Both the position numbers and the translations under genes were made by a program. Shown here piece after piece: positions 16,593-26,910 of a stretch of DNA of 64,000 nucleotides. Below the pieces are notes generated by a model. That model searched no databases and was not told where the DNA came from. It saw only the letters and a list, made by a program, of their open reading frames with translations. How positions within the stretch are numbered: position 1 is the stretch's first letter; each line of letters opens with the position of its first letter. Origin of the DNA: Splendidivirga corallicola (GTDB taxonomy: Bacteria; Bacteroidota; Bacteroidia; Cytophagales; Cyclobacteriaceae); assembly GCA_030442035.1 (NCBI GenBank), contig JAUJEA010000003.1:620001-684000 (forward strand), written 5' to 3'.

Positions 16593-19500
16593 GTGAAATA
16601 CAGGGAGTACAAAGACATCAATTATGCTACGGTAGCCGAAGAGGTATTATCTTTTTGGAAGGAAAATGGCATTTTCGAGAAGTCGATCGAAATAAGAAAA
16701 GGTAAGCCTACTTTCACTTTCTATGAAGGCCCGCCATCAGCCAATGGTACTCCAGGCATTCATCACGTTATGGCTCGGGCTATTAAAGATCTGTTTTGCA
16801 GATACAAAACTCTTAAGGGCTTCCAGGTAAAAAGAAAGGGAGGATGGGATACACACGGTTTACCGGTAGAACTGCAGGTTGAAAAGGAGCTTGGTATCAC
16901 CAAAGAAGACATTGGCAAAAAGATAAGCGTAGAAGAATACAATAGAAAGTGCAAAGAGGCGGTCATGAAGTTCAAGGATGAGTGGGACGATATGACTGAA
17001 AAGATAGGCTATTGGGTTGACCTTGACGATCCATACATTACTTTCGATAAGAAATATATGGAGTCGATCTGGTACCTGCTGAAGAAATTCTATGACAATG
17101 ATCTACTTTATAAAGGATATACCATACAACCTTATTCACCGGCTGCGGGAACAGGATTGAGTTCTCATGAACTGAATCAACCAGGTTGTTACAAAATGGT
17201 GAAGGACACCTCCATCACAGCTCAGTTTAAGATCAAGGGAAGCGACAATGATTATTTCCTGGCCTGGACAACAACACCCTGGACACTTCCGGCGAACAGC
17301 GCGCTGGCCATTGGAAAGAATATCGATTATGTAAAAGTCCGAACATTCAATCCATATACTTTTGAGCCGGTAAATGTGATCCTGGCGAAGGACAGGATAT
17401 CGGCCTACTTTAGTTCAAAGGCTAAAGATCTCAAGGTGGAAGCTTACCAAGCTGGTGACAAGCTGATCCCTTATGAAGTAATCGAAACTTATAAAGGGAG
17501 TGATCTTGTAGGGATGGAATACGAGCAGCTTCTGCCGTATGTTCCTTTGCCACATCCTGCGTTCACAGTAGTTATCGGGGATTACGTGACAACGGAAGAT
17601 GGTACGGGAATTGTCCACATATCCAAAACTTTCGGTGCTGATGATTACAGAACTTGTGTGCAAAATGGTATTCCCGGAATATTGGTAAAAGATGAGGAGG
17701 GTAAAGATGTTCCTATTGTTGACAAAAAAGGTCGCTTTGTTAAGGAGATCACCGATTTCGCAGGGATGTACGTGAAAAATTATGAGGGCAAAGATGAGTC
17801 CGATCCCGAGTATAAATCCACAGATGTACTAATTGCCATTAAGCTCAAGGAAGAAAACAAGGCATTCAAAGTGGAAAAATACGAACACTCCTACCCACAT
17901 TGCTGGAGAACTGACAAACCTGTTCTATACTATCCGTTAGATTCATGGTTTATCAAAACCACTGCTTTCAAAGATCAGCTGGTTGACCTCAACAAAACCA
18001 TCAATTGGAAACCGGAATCTACCGGTACGGGAAGATTTGGCAATTGGTTGGAAAATTTAGTGGATTGGAATTTAAGTCGTTCTCGATATTGGGGTACACC
18101 ATTGCCTATATGGATCAGTAAAGACAAGAAGGAAGTAAAATGCATTGGATCTCTTGCTCAACTTAAAGAAGAGGTACAAAAATCTGTGGATGCTGGTTTC
18201 ATGCAATCACAGATCGATGATGATTTCGATCTGCATAGGCCATATGTTGATGATATCGTTTTGGTCAGTGAAAGCGGACAGGAAATGTTCCGTGAACCGG
18301 ACCTCATTGATGTTTGGTTTGATTCAGGAGCCATGCCTTATGCACAGTGGCACTACCCTTTTGAAAACGAAGATATTTTCAATGAGAATTATCCCGCTGA
18401 TTTCATTGCAGAGGGAGTTGATCAAACAAGAGGTTGGTTCTTTACATTACATGCCATTGCAGGTATGTTGTTCAATAATGTAGCCTTTAAAAATGTTATT
18501 GCCAATGGTTTGGTGCTGGACAAGCATGGTAATAAAATGTCTAAGAGGTTGGGCAATGCCATCAATCCTTTTGAAACGATCCAAAAATTCGGGCCTGATG
18601 CTACCAGGTGGTATATGGTTTCCAATGCCAATCCCTGGGATAATCTGAAATTTAATATTGATGGCGTAGCGGAGGCACAAAGAAGGTTCTTCGGAACACT
18701 CCAGAACACTTATTCTTTCTTTGTACTCTACGCCAATCTGGACAGTTTTGATTTTTCCGGTGGCGAAATCCCAATGGTGGAAAGACCCGAAAGTGATCGT
18801 TGGATTATCTCCAGGCTAAACAGCCTGATTGACCGTGTGGATGCAGCCTATAATGACTATGAACCTACCAAAGCGGCCAGGGCAATACAAGATTTTGCAA
18901 TTGATGATCTGAGCAATTGGTACGTCAGGTTGAATAGAAAGCGTTTCTGGGTTGGAGATTATGATCAGGATAAAAAGGCGGCTTATCAGACACTATATAC
19001 TTGCCTGGAAACAATCGCAAAACTTGCCAGCCCGGTAGCACCATTTTATATGGACCGTTTGTTCAAGGACCTGAATGATGTCAGTGGCAAAGAAAATGTT
19101 GAATCCGTCCATCTGAGTGAATTCCCGAAAAAACAGGAAGAACACATTGATCTGGAACTAGAAGAGAAAATGTCTTTAGCACAAAATATTTCTTCTCTTG
19201 TTCATTCCCTCAGGAAAAAACATATGATAAAAGTTCGGCAGCCACTTTCAAAGATATTGGTACCGGTATTGGATCATACTTTGAGAGAGCATATTCAAGA
19301 GGTTGAGAATTTGATCATGTCCGAAGTGAACATCAAACATATTGAGTATGTTGATGACACTTCAGGAATATTGGTTAAAAAGATCAAACCTAATTTCAGA
19401 AAATTAGGCCAGACTTACGGAAGCAAAGTAAAGCAGATCGCTGCCCATATCAACGCTTTTGGTCATGACGAGATTGCCGTATTGGAAAAAGGAAGTCAGC

Positions 19501-19895
19501 TGGAATTGCATGTTGATGATGAAACCGTATACCTGACCATCGATGATGTGGAGATTTCTTCCGAAGATATTCCAGGCTGGTCTGTCGCCAATGAAGGAAA
19601 ATTGACGGTGGCGTTGGACATTAATATTACCGATGATCTTAGAAAGGAAGGTATTGCCAGAGATCTGGTAAACAGGGTTCAGAACCTTAGAAAAGACATG
19701 GGATTAGATGTGCAGGACAAAATTAAAATCAGTATAGGTAAGAATAATGAACTGATTAACGACGCACTCTTATCAAATAAAGAATATATTTGTCGGGAAA
19801 CACAAGCTTTAAGTCTCCAAATTGCAGATAATTTAGAAGGAGCCAAAGAAATGGAAATGGACGATTTGAAGCTTCAGGTAAAGATTGACGTTTAA
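16593..19895 (+). CDS. ileS: Isoleucyl-tRNA synthetase
   Basis: Charges tRNA-Ile with isoleucine and edits misactivated valine. 1100 residues, the full length for the eukaryote-like IleRS form of Bacteroidota. Class I signatures: the HIGH equivalent in GTPGIHHVMARAIKD near residue 57, and KMSKR in HGNKMSKRLGNAINP near 645. The editing domain holds FLAWTTTPWTLPANSALA, and the anticodon-binding region follows SDRWIISRLNSLID. The start is GTG at 16593 (MKYREYKDINYATVAEE); no upstream in-frame ATG is available after the promoter. It is followed 62 bp downstream by lspA, a pairing common in Bacteroidota, where dksA often sits between them; dksA is absent here. Confidence 0.97.
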   Translation: MKYREYKDINYATVAEEVLSFWKENGIFEKSIEIRKGKPTFTFYEGPPSANGTPGIHHVMARAIKDLFCRYKTLKGFQVKRKGGWDTHGLPVELQVEKELGITKEDIGKKISVEEYNRKCKEAVMKFKDEWDDMTEKIGYWVDLDDPYITFDKKYMESIWYLLKKFYDNDLLYKGYTIQPYSPAAGTGLSSHELNQPGCYKMVKDTSITAQFKIKGSDNDYFLAWTTTPWTLPANSALAIGKNIDYVKVRTFNPYTFEPVNVILAKDRISAYFSSKAKDLKVEAYQAGDKLIPYEVIETYKGSDLVGMEYEQLLPYVPLPHPAFTVVIGDYVTTEDGTGIVHISKTFGADDYRTCVQNGIPGILVKDEEGKDVPIVDKKGRFVKEITDFAGMYVKNYEGKDESDPEYKSTDVLIAIKLKEENKAFKVEKYEHSYPHCWRTDKPVLYYPLDSWFIKTTAFKDQLVDLNKTINWKPESTGTGRFGNWLENLVDWNLSRSRYWGTPLPIWISKDKKEVKCIGSLAQLKEEVQKSVDAGFMQSQIDDDFDLHRPYVDDIVLVSESGQEMFREPDLIDVWFDSGAMPYAQWHYPFENEDIFNENYPADFIAEGVDQTRGWFFTLHAIAGMLFNNVAFKNVIANGLVLDKHGNKMSKRLGNAINPFETIQKFGPDATRWYMVSNANPWDNLKFNIDGVAEAQRRFFGTLQNTYSFFVLYANLDSFDFSGGEIPMVERPESDRWIISRLNSLIDRVDAAYNDYEPTKAARAIQDFAIDDLSNWYVRLNRKRFWVGDYDQDKKAAYQTLYTCLETIAKLASPVAPFYMDRLFKDLNDVSGKENVESVHLSEFPKKQEEHIDLELEEKMSLAQNISSLVHSLRKKHMIKVRQPLSKILVPVLDHTLREHIQEVENLIMSEVNIKHIEYVDDTSGILVKKIKPNFRKLGQTYGSKVKQIAAHINAFGHDEIAVLEKGSQLELHVDDETVYLTIDDVEISSEDIPGWSVANEGKLTVALDINITDDLRKEGIARDLVNRVQNLRKDMGLDVQDKIKISIGKNNELINDALLSNKEYICRETQALSLQIADNLEGAKEMEMDDLKLQVKIDV

Positions 19896-19957
19896 TACAA
19901 TCCAATGGTTGGCCGGAAGATCAAAGTGCTGAACCATTGAAAAGGAAATACAAACAG

Positions 19958-20611
19958 ATGAAATATTATAAGTTCTACCTATTAAGCCTTGCCATAATTA
20001 TCCTTGACCAAGCTATTAAGCTGCTGGTCTTTTACAATATGGAACTTGGTGAACACTTTTCAGTTTTTGGTGATTGGTTCAAGATTCACTATACGGTTAA
20101 CCCGGGTATGGCATTTGGGCTACGGTTAGACTGGACTTATGGAAAATTACTTCTGACTATTTTCAGGCTTCTAGCAATGCTTGGTATTGGCTACTATTTA
20201 TACTTACTGGCCAAAAGGGGCGTTCATCAAGGCCTTGTCTGGTGTGTTGCACTTATTCTTGGAGGAGCAGTAGGCAATGTAATCGATAGCACACTTTATG
20301 GAGTGCTGCTCGACAATGCTCCGGAAGGTGCTCCCTCTGCGTGGTTCCACGGACAAGTGATTGATATGTTTTATGTTGACATCTGGGAAGGTTACGTAGC
20401 GGATTGGGTGCCATTTTGGGGTGGGACGTACAAATCTTTATGGCCAATATTTAACACAGCCGATGCTTCAATCTTCGTTGGGGTTACGATCATACTGATT
20501 ATGCAAAAAAGATTCTTTGCAGATAAGAAGACAGCTACTGAAGAGCTGTCGGAAGAGACTACAGCAGAAGCCGACAGTGCACTGGAAACAGAAACCAAGC
20601 CTGCGGAATAA
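19958..20611 (+). CDS. lspA: Lipoprotein signal peptidase (signal peptidase II)
   Basis: An inner-membrane aspartyl protease that removes the signal peptide from diacylglyceryl-modified prolipoproteins, which the many lipobox proteins in this window need. 217 residues from the ATG at 19958; a TTG seven codons upstream is possible but less likely. Four membrane helices are visible. The conserved boxes are present: LDQAIKLLV, NPGMAFGL, ALILGGAVGNVIDSTLYG (first catalytic Asp) and FNTADASIFVGV (second). A loop of about 30 residues between the two catalytic boxes and an acidic Glu/Thr-rich tail of some 25 residues are longer than in E. coli LspA but usual in Bacteroidota. Confidence 0.95.
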   Translation: MKYYKFYLLSLAIIILDQAIKLLVFYNMELGEHFSVFGDWFKIHYTVNPGMAFGLRLDWTYGKLLLTIFRLLAMLGIGYYLYLLAKRGVHQGLVWCVALILGGAVGNVIDSTLYGVLLDNAPEGAPSAWFHGQVIDMFYVDIWEGYVADWVPFWGGTYKSLWPIFNTADASIFVGVTIILIMQKRFFADKKTATEELSEETTAEADSALETETKPAE

Positions 20612-21341
20612 TATTTCAAAGAAAGTTTTAATTTAAGAGGGGGTTGAAACTTGACGTTCAAAGATCAGGCTTCAATATTGTAAGTTTTATCCCGGGGAAT
20701 AAGGTTTTAATCAAGCAATTTCATTCACATAGACCAGCTCAAAGCTTCTTATTTTGCGGTTTTGATGATTTTTTGAGTACTGAGAAAGAATCTGATCAAA
20801 AAACCTGGCAACAATTTTTTCTTCAAGGGTGTACCTTTTATGCTGGACTGGAATAAAAACTTATAAATTGCTGATCTATCAAAAACTCATCACTTCAGGC
20901 ATCGAAAATTCAAACCATAATAAATCTTGATATAATCCAAAAATCCATTTTAATATTGAATTCTCATCGATGTGCTGGTCAGAATTTATATTAAACCGGG
21001 AAAGAAGTTCAACATCACATTCCTGTAATTATAATCTGCTGAATTACAATCATTTAAATGATTCTGACACAGTTAGTACACAAAAAAGCACGGGATCAAT
21101 ATCAGTTAGGTTTCTTTAAGGCACCAAGATTCCCATCACTTAATTGTAATAAATAGTTGTCTGGCTTCGTTCATGATATACCAAAGTTACGCCTAGGGCT
21201 TATTGCCTGAAAATGAACATTTTCAATTCGCATGAAATTTTTGCTATGTAAGAATTTTCTGTGATTGACCGGGGTGAGTTATACGAGTTACATTAACTTT
21301 AATATTTCGAAACCAAAACAACCTAAATATCTAATTCTCTT
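20612..21341. other. 730-bp intergenic region after lspA
   Basis: No convincing gene. A 70-codon frame starting with TTG at 20644-20856 (plus) and a shorter one on the minus strand overlap each other; neither matches a family or has a plausible start. The rest is AT-rich with no hairpin or RNA gene that I can recognise. It presumably contains the end of the lspA transcript and the promoter of the DUF1800 gene. Confidence 0.4.
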
Positions 21342-22985
21342 ATGGCTTCTTTAAATCCATTTGGCGGGGTTTTAGGAAGGGAAAACGCGGCACACCTTCT
21401 TAGAAGAACAACCTTTGGCCCCACAAAGCAGCAAATCAATCAATTTGCGAGCCTAACTGCTGACCAGGCACTAAGTCAATTGTTTCAGGCAGTTACCGAC
21501 CCACAACCTCCAAGAGATGTGGCGACCGGCGCAGTCTGGGTGAATCCCAAACCTACTGATCTGAATAGTGAGGAAAATGATCTCATCAGATACTTTAGAG
21601 GCTGGTGGTTAGAACTCATGCGAAATGAAGGTCTCTCAATAAAGGAGAGAATGACCTATTTTATGCATACCCATTTTACCACAGCGATCTCTGTGGTTTC
21701 CAATAGTACCGCACTTTATTATCAAAATGCGCTGTTCAGAGCATATGCTACCGGAAACTTCAAGGAACTTTCGAGAAAAATATGTTTGGATAATGCCATG
21801 CTGATTTTTCTGGATGGTAGACAAAATGAAGACGGGCGACCGAATGAAAATTTCGCTCGAGAATTTCTGGAGCTTTATACCATTGGTAAAGGCCCGCAGA
21901 TAGGGGATGGTGATTACACCAACTATACCGAACAGGATGTGCAAGAAGCTGCCAGAGTCTTGTCCGGTTATATTGATGATACCGAGTTCACCGAGATGGA
22001 TACGGATACGAATTTAGCCAAAGGAATGCTTAGACTGGATGGTTCGGGTATTGCAACGAGGCATGATGCGGGAACAAAGACTTTCAGCAGTGCATTTGGA
22101 GGGGCAACCATCACACCGAATGAAATAGTTGATGACAGGGCCACCGAAGCAGCAGCACTCGATGAGCTGGATCAGTTGGTAGACATGATCTTTAACCAAC
22201 AGGAAACAGCCAGACATATTTGTAGAAAGCTTTATCGTTTCTTTGTCTACTACGATATCACTGACGAAATTGAACAAGATATTATCGGTCCGCTTGCCGA
22301 TACTTTCAGAAATCAGAATTACGAAATTCAACCAGTGCTGGAGCAGCTTTTCAGAAGCCAGCATTTTTACGATACTGATAATGCGACTGAAACAGATGAT
22401 AACCTGGGAGCCATTATCAAGTCTCCTTTGGATTTAACCATAGGTGCACTAAGATTTTTTGAAGTTCAGGTTCCGGATTCCGCTTCTCAATTGGATACGG
22501 CTTATGACATGTCATACCCCGCTTTATTGTCAAGTATGGATGATCAGGGTATGATACTTTATGAGCCTCCGGAAGTGGCAGGTTATCCGGCTTATCACCA
22601 AAATCCGGAATTCAATCGAAATTGGATTTCCAATGTCGGGCTTGCCCGTCGATATCAATTTGCTAATGTCCTTTTGGAAAACTTTGATAACCAAGCCTTC
22701 CAGTTGGACGCCGTAAGCTATGTAGATGATCCACAACATATCAGTGACCCGGCCAATCCCACAACATTGGTGCAGGAGTTGATTGATGATATGTTCCCAG
22801 AAATTATTACCCAGGAACGTTTCGATTATTTTATGAATGATATCCTTTTGGACAATCTTTCCGCTGCTAACTGGGCCGGTGAATGGAATAACTATAAAAA
22901 CACCGGAGATGATTCCAATGTGCGGGTTCAATTGGATAAACTGGTAATCGCGCTTATGCAGTCTCCTGAATACCAGTTGTATTAA
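21342..22985 (+). CDS. DUF1800 domain protein
   Basis: 547 residues matching DUF1800: an N-terminal AAHLLRRTTFGPTKQQINQFASL, the WWLELMRNEGLSIKERMTYFMHTHFTT motif, NENFAREFLELYTIG and YTEQDVQEAARVLSGY, ending in LIALMQSPEYQLY. No signal peptide is visible at the first Met, although the partner protein is clearly exported; many homologues also start this way. DUF1800 and DUF1501 genes occur as adjacent pairs in many phyla. They are proposed to act together on an extracellular substrate, but no biochemical role is established. Here the pair is separated by 35 bp and forms an operon. Confidence 0.88.
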   Translation: MASLNPFGGVLGRENAAHLLRRTTFGPTKQQINQFASLTADQALSQLFQAVTDPQPPRDVATGAVWVNPKPTDLNSEENDLIRYFRGWWLELMRNEGLSIKERMTYFMHTHFTTAISVVSNSTALYYQNALFRAYATGNFKELSRKICLDNAMLIFLDGRQNEDGRPNENFAREFLELYTIGKGPQIGDGDYTNYTEQDVQEAARVLSGYIDDTEFTEMDTDTNLAKGMLRLDGSGIATRHDAGTKTFSSAFGGATITPNEIVDDRATEAAALDELDQLVDMIFNQQETARHICRKLYRFFVYYDITDEIEQDIIGPLADTFRNQNYEIQPVLEQLFRSQHFYDTDNATETDDNLGAIIKSPLDLTIGALRFFEVQVPDSASQLDTAYDMSYPALLSSMDDQGMILYEPPEVAGYPAYHQNPEFNRNWISNVGLARRYQFANVLLENFDNQAFQLDAVSYVDDPQHISDPANPTTLVQELIDDMFPEIITQERFDYFMNDILLDNLSAANWAGEWNNYKNTGDDSNVRVQLDKLVIALMQSPEYQLY

Positions 22986-23020
22986 TCTATTCACTTAGCT
23001 TTTAATTAAAAATCGAAATC

Positions 23021-24673
23021 ATGAAACGAAGAGGTTTTATTAAGAAACTATCAATAGCCGGTTCGGCACCTTTTTTATTAAATGGAATTCCTTTAAGTGT
23101 CCTGGGAAATAATGGCCATCTGCAAAGATTAGCAGCTACAGGCGCCGATAACGATAATGTTTTAGTATTGATACAATTGCATGGCGGAAACGATGGGTTG
23201 AATACCATTATTCCTATCGATCAATATGGCCAATACATAAACCTGAGACCAAACATCGCTATTTCCTCAACGGGTAATCGTAAATACATAGACCTGGACA
23301 ATACACTTAGCGTGGAAGATCAGGTTGGTCTGCACCCTGATATGATCGGAGTGAAAGAGCTTTATGACCAGGGTAAGGCAGCGATAGTTCAGGGAGTCGC
23401 CTATGAAAATATCAACCAATCGCATTTCAGGAGCCGGGACATTTGGTGGATGGGTGGAGGTTTTGATGATGAGTTCAGTTCAGGTTGGGCCGGACGTTAC
23501 CTTGACCATTGCTTTCCCGGATATCCGGATAATTATCCCAACACGGAAATGCCTGACCCTCTGGGACTGGAAATAGGCAATAATGTATCCCTACTGTATC
23601 ATAGAGAAACGGGTATTCCTGCTGCTATCGGTACGAGGAGTCCGGAACAATTTTTTGATCTCATCAACAGTGTTGGAGGTTTGCCACCGGAATCGGTAGC
23701 CAATACACATTACGGTGAAGAACTCCAGTGGATCATGGACATTGAAGAAAAATCGAATCAATATGCCGATCGCCTTAAAGAGGTCTTTGATAATGGAACC
23801 AATAGTCCGAATGTAACATATCCCGAAAAATATCCTTTTGATGCTGGCGATCGATTTGCAAGTAATGGGCTAGCGCAGCAGCTAAGACTAATTGCCAGGT
23901 TATTGAGCGGAGGATCAAAAACAAAAATATTCCTTGCCAGGATTGGTGGGTTTGATACGCATGCTAATCAGGTCGAGGACGATAACCCGTCCATGGGTGC
24001 TCACGCTGCATTGCTTTATCATTTGTCATCAGCTGTTAAAGCATTCCAGGATGACCTGCAAAACCTGGGATTAGAAGACAGGGTTATTACAGCTACCTTC
24101 TCAGAGTTTGGCAGACGCGCCGCTTCCAATGGTAGTTATGGTACAGATCATGGTACTTCAGCTCCTATGTTTGTGTTTGGTAAAAATGTGCATCCGGGAG
24201 TTTATGGAACGAATCCTGACCTAAGCAATCTACGTGGAGGAAACTTGACACATCAACATGATTACCGCCAGGTTTTCACTTCTATTTTGCAAGATTTTAT
24301 GGGAGCTTCTGATCAGGCACTGGTAGATACCCGGTTTGATCAGTTTGTGAACACCAAGGTGGATTTATTTGGTACGCTGGTCACCGGAAATAAGGAGAAT
24401 TTCATTCAAAACAGATTCCGATTAAACAGTGCTTTTCCTAATCCGGCAAAAAGTCATACAACATTATCTTATTATATAAATAATTCCGCCCACGTTTCAC
24501 TCAAAATATTTGATACTGCCGGACGCCTTGTTACGGAGGTGGTGAATGAAAAACAAGCTGCCGGCGAGCATCAGGTAGTTGTAGACGTTAGCAGATTTAA
24601 ACCCGGTGCCTATGTTTATAACATTGAAGCAGGGGTATTGAAGGCAACCAAAAAATTAATTGTTCAGAATTAA
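23021..24673 (+). CDS. DUF1501 protein with type IX secretion sorting domain
   Basis: 550 residues. The N-terminus carries a twin-arginine-like signal (MKRRGFIKKLSIAGSAPFLL). The body is DUF1501, an alkaline-phosphatase/sulfatase-superfamily fold: VLIQLHGGNDGLNTIIP near residues 50-66, GIGGFDTHANQ-like metal-site motif in IGGFDTHANQV, FSEFGRRAASNGSYGTDHGTSAP near 365-390. Residues from about 470 form a T9SS type A sorting domain: LNSAFPNPAKSHTTLSYYI, then KIFDTAGRLV and KPGAYVYNIEAG, ending KKLIVQN. It should therefore be exported across the outer membrane and released or attached at the surface. It is the second gene of the DUF1800-DUF1501 operon; a strong terminator follows. Confidence 0.9.
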   Translation: MKRRGFIKKLSIAGSAPFLLNGIPLSVLGNNGHLQRLAATGADNDNVLVLIQLHGGNDGLNTIIPIDQYGQYINLRPNIAISSTGNRKYIDLDNTLSVEDQVGLHPDMIGVKELYDQGKAAIVQGVAYENINQSHFRSRDIWWMGGGFDDEFSSGWAGRYLDHCFPGYPDNYPNTEMPDPLGLEIGNNVSLLYHRETGIPAAIGTRSPEQFFDLINSVGGLPPESVANTHYGEELQWIMDIEEKSNQYADRLKEVFDNGTNSPNVTYPEKYPFDAGDRFASNGLAQQLRLIARLLSGGSKTKIFLARIGGFDTHANQVEDDNPSMGAHAALLYHLSSAVKAFQDDLQNLGLEDRVITATFSEFGRRAASNGSYGTDHGTSAPMFVFGKNVHPGVYGTNPDLSNLRGGNLTHQHDYRQVFTSILQDFMGASDQALVDTRFDQFVNTKVDLFGTLVTGNKENFIQNRFRLNSAFPNPAKSHTTLSYYINNSAHVSLKIFDTAGRLVTEVVNEKQAAGEHQVVVDVSRFKPGAYVYNIEAGVLKATKKLIVQN

Positions 24674-24694
24674 ATAAATTCCAATTAAATGAAC

Positions 24695-24727
24695 ATGGCC
24701 TTTGATAATTATCAAAGGCCATTTTTT
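24695..24727 (+). terminator. Intrinsic terminator after the DUF1800-DUF1501 operon
   Basis: A perfect 12-bp stem (ATGGCCTTTGAT with ATCAAAGGCCAT, loop AATT) is followed by a T run. It begins 22 bp after the stop codon of the DUF1501 gene. Confidence 0.9.
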
Positions 24728-24912
24728 GAATCTGTATAATACAATTCTTTCCGATAATTGTGCCAAGGGTTAAAGTGCTCATTTCAATCATTTTAACCTA
24801 AAACTTACATAAAAAATCTATTGCTGTATATTACCATTTGTCCTCAATGATTATATAGGTAGATTCGAACTTATATTAGAGTTTAAATTTAGTTTGTCGT
24901 TCCTGACCGAAT

Positions 24913-26886
24913 ATGTTAAAAAGACTGTTCATCGCAGGTCTGTTTATATTTCTTTTGCTGGGTCAACTGATCGCTCAAAGTCCCAAAAAATTGATTAGAA
25001 AGGGTGATAAATTCTTTCAATTGGGTTTTTATGATCGGGCGGCAGAGTATTATATACAGGCAAATGACATGGTTGATGGAAATGCTTCACTCGATTACAG
25101 AATAGGCCTTGCTTATATGGAGGGAAGCTACAGACACAGGGCATTGGAACATCTTAAAAAAGTATACGACGAATTTCCTGATTTCACACCAGAACTAAAT
25201 TACCTTATCGGACAGGCCTACCAATTCAATCACAATTTCGAAAAGGCACTGGAACATTATCACTTATTTCGCCCCAATGCTATTGATAAATTTACAGTGG
25301 ATCAAAACATTAAACAATGCAATATTGGTATTGAGTATGTTAATAATCCTAAGGAGATTAAAATTACCAACCTGGGTCCGGTGATTAATTCTAAAAGCCA
25401 TGACTATGCGCCGCTCATTACTGCGGATGAATCGATGATGATTTTTACTTCTCGCAGAGAGGGGTCAACCGGAGGGGAACTCTCCTATGATAATACCTAC
25501 TATGAGGACATTTATTTTTCTTATAATGGTGGTGATTCCTGGAGCAGTCCTGCTAAAATTCCCGGAAGTATAAACACTGAATATCATGAATGTGCCATTG
25601 CATTTTCTCCGGACGGGAAAAAAATACTTATCTATTACTCTACAGGAGAGGGAGACATCTATGTATCCGATTTTGAGGGAACTCAATGGACGAAACCCAA
25701 ACCGCTCAATGCCAATATCAACTCAAAATACAGGGAGCTGTCAGCATCAATTACGGCCGATGGGAAAAGGCTGTATTTTTCAAGTGACAGGCCCGGGGGT
25801 TTTGGTGGTCTGGATATTTATTACAGTGAATTACAGGATAACGGACAATGGGGCAGGGCTGTGAACTGCGGTCCTAAAATCAACACAAAAGAAAACGAGG
25901 ACGCACCATTTATTCATCCCGATGGTAAAATGCTCTACTTCAGCTCCCAGGGCCATTTGGGTTTAGGTGGATTTGATATCTTTCGAAGTCCAAAAATCAA
26001 AGATAGTTGGGGAATACCAAGAAATCTTGGTTATCCAATCAATACAGCACAGGATGATCTGTATTTTGTAATTTCGTCAGATAATAAAAGAGGTTATTAC
26101 GCCACGGCTCGAGATGACGGCTATGGAGGAAATGATATCTATAGTATCCTGATGGATCAAAGAGATTATGTAAAACCTGCAACGGCTTCAACAAACCAGG
26201 AAGTTCAACCCACTGTGGAGCCACAGATCAAAGCACTCATTGATGAAAGTGGTAGCACACCATTGATCATTTTTAAAGGGGCGGTGTTAGACGCTCAGAC
26301 GGATGAGCCTATTCAGGCCAAATTAGTGCTCTCCGATAACTCAAGAAATATTGTTGCCATTGTAGACTATTCAAAGGCCAGCGATGGTGAATTTGAATTA
26401 AGATTCCCGGCTAACAAAAATTATGGACTTTCAGTTGAAAAGGATGGTTATCTTTTCCACTCAACAAACTTTAGGGCTCGGGACATTAAGCAGGATAAAG
26501 AAATAGATCGAGTCATAAGACTCAAAAAAGCAGAGATCGGTTCAAGAGTAATTTTGAAGAATATCTTCTTTGACAGTGGTAAAGATGAGATCAAACATGA
26601 ATCGATTGCTGAGCTTGACAGGATATATGAATTACTAAGATCTTCCCCAAATCTGAAGGTACAGATTAACGGACATACCGATAATGTAGGGGAAGCCAAT
26701 TATAATAAGACACTTTCCAAAAAAAGGGCAAAAGCTGTTGAGAGATACCTGATCAGTTATGGTGTCGATCCAAATAGACTTTCATCCAAGGGATTTGGTG
26801 AAGAGCGTCCTTTAGTTTCAAATGATGATGAGATAGGTGGAAGGGAGATTAACAGAAGAACGGAAATTGAAATTATAGGAAACTAA
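24913..26886 (+). CDS. PorE-like TPR / beta-propeller / CRD / OmpA-domain protein
   Basis: 657 residues with a signal peptide (LFIFLLLGQLIAQS). The order of parts is: TPRs at about 25-130 (KFFQLGFYDRAAEYYIQAN...); a PD40 propeller at about 155-415 with repeated PDGKxxxFxS blades (SPDGKKILIYYS, TADGKRLYFSSDRPGGFGGLDIYYS, HPDGKMLYFSS); a carboxypeptidase-regulatory-like domain near 450-530; and a C-terminal OmpA peptidoglycan-binding domain (QINGHTDNVGEANYNKTLSKKRA). This is the order described for PorE, a T9SS component that anchors the machinery to peptidoglycan. PorE of Porphyromonas is a lipoprotein, whereas no lipobox is seen here. Several paralogues with this plan usually exist per genome, so the exact role is uncertain. 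Confidence 0.8.
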   Translation: MLKRLFIAGLFIFLLLGQLIAQSPKKLIRKGDKFFQLGFYDRAAEYYIQANDMVDGNASLDYRIGLAYMEGSYRHRALEHLKKVYDEFPDFTPELNYLIGQAYQFNHNFEKALEHYHLFRPNAIDKFTVDQNIKQCNIGIEYVNNPKEIKITNLGPVINSKSHDYAPLITADESMMIFTSRREGSTGGELSYDNTYYEDIYFSYNGGDSWSSPAKIPGSINTEYHECAIAFSPDGKKILIYYSTGEGDIYVSDFEGTQWTKPKPLNANINSKYRELSASITADGKRLYFSSDRPGGFGGLDIYYSELQDNGQWGRAVNCGPKINTKENEDAPFIHPDGKMLYFSSQGHLGLGGFDIFRSPKIKDSWGIPRNLGYPINTAQDDLYFVISSDNKRGYYATARDDGYGGNDIYSILMDQRDYVKPATASTNQEVQPTVEPQIKALIDESGSTPLIIFKGAVLDAQTDEPIQAKLVLSDNSRNIVAIVDYSKASDGEFELRFPANKNYGLSVEKDGYLFHSTNFRARDIKQDKEIDRVIRLKKAEIGSRVILKNIFFDSGKDEIKHESIAELDRIYELLRSSPNLKVQINGHTDNVGEANYNKTLSKKRAKAVERYLISYGVDPNRLSSKGFGEERPLVSNDDEIGGREINRRTEIEIIGN

Positions 26887-26910
26887 ATTCCAGAATTAAA
26901 ATTTGGATCA

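Noticed and set aside
20644..20856. 70-codon plus-strand frame after lspA
   Set aside because: TTG start, no family, and an equally good minus-strand frame overlaps it; probably chance.
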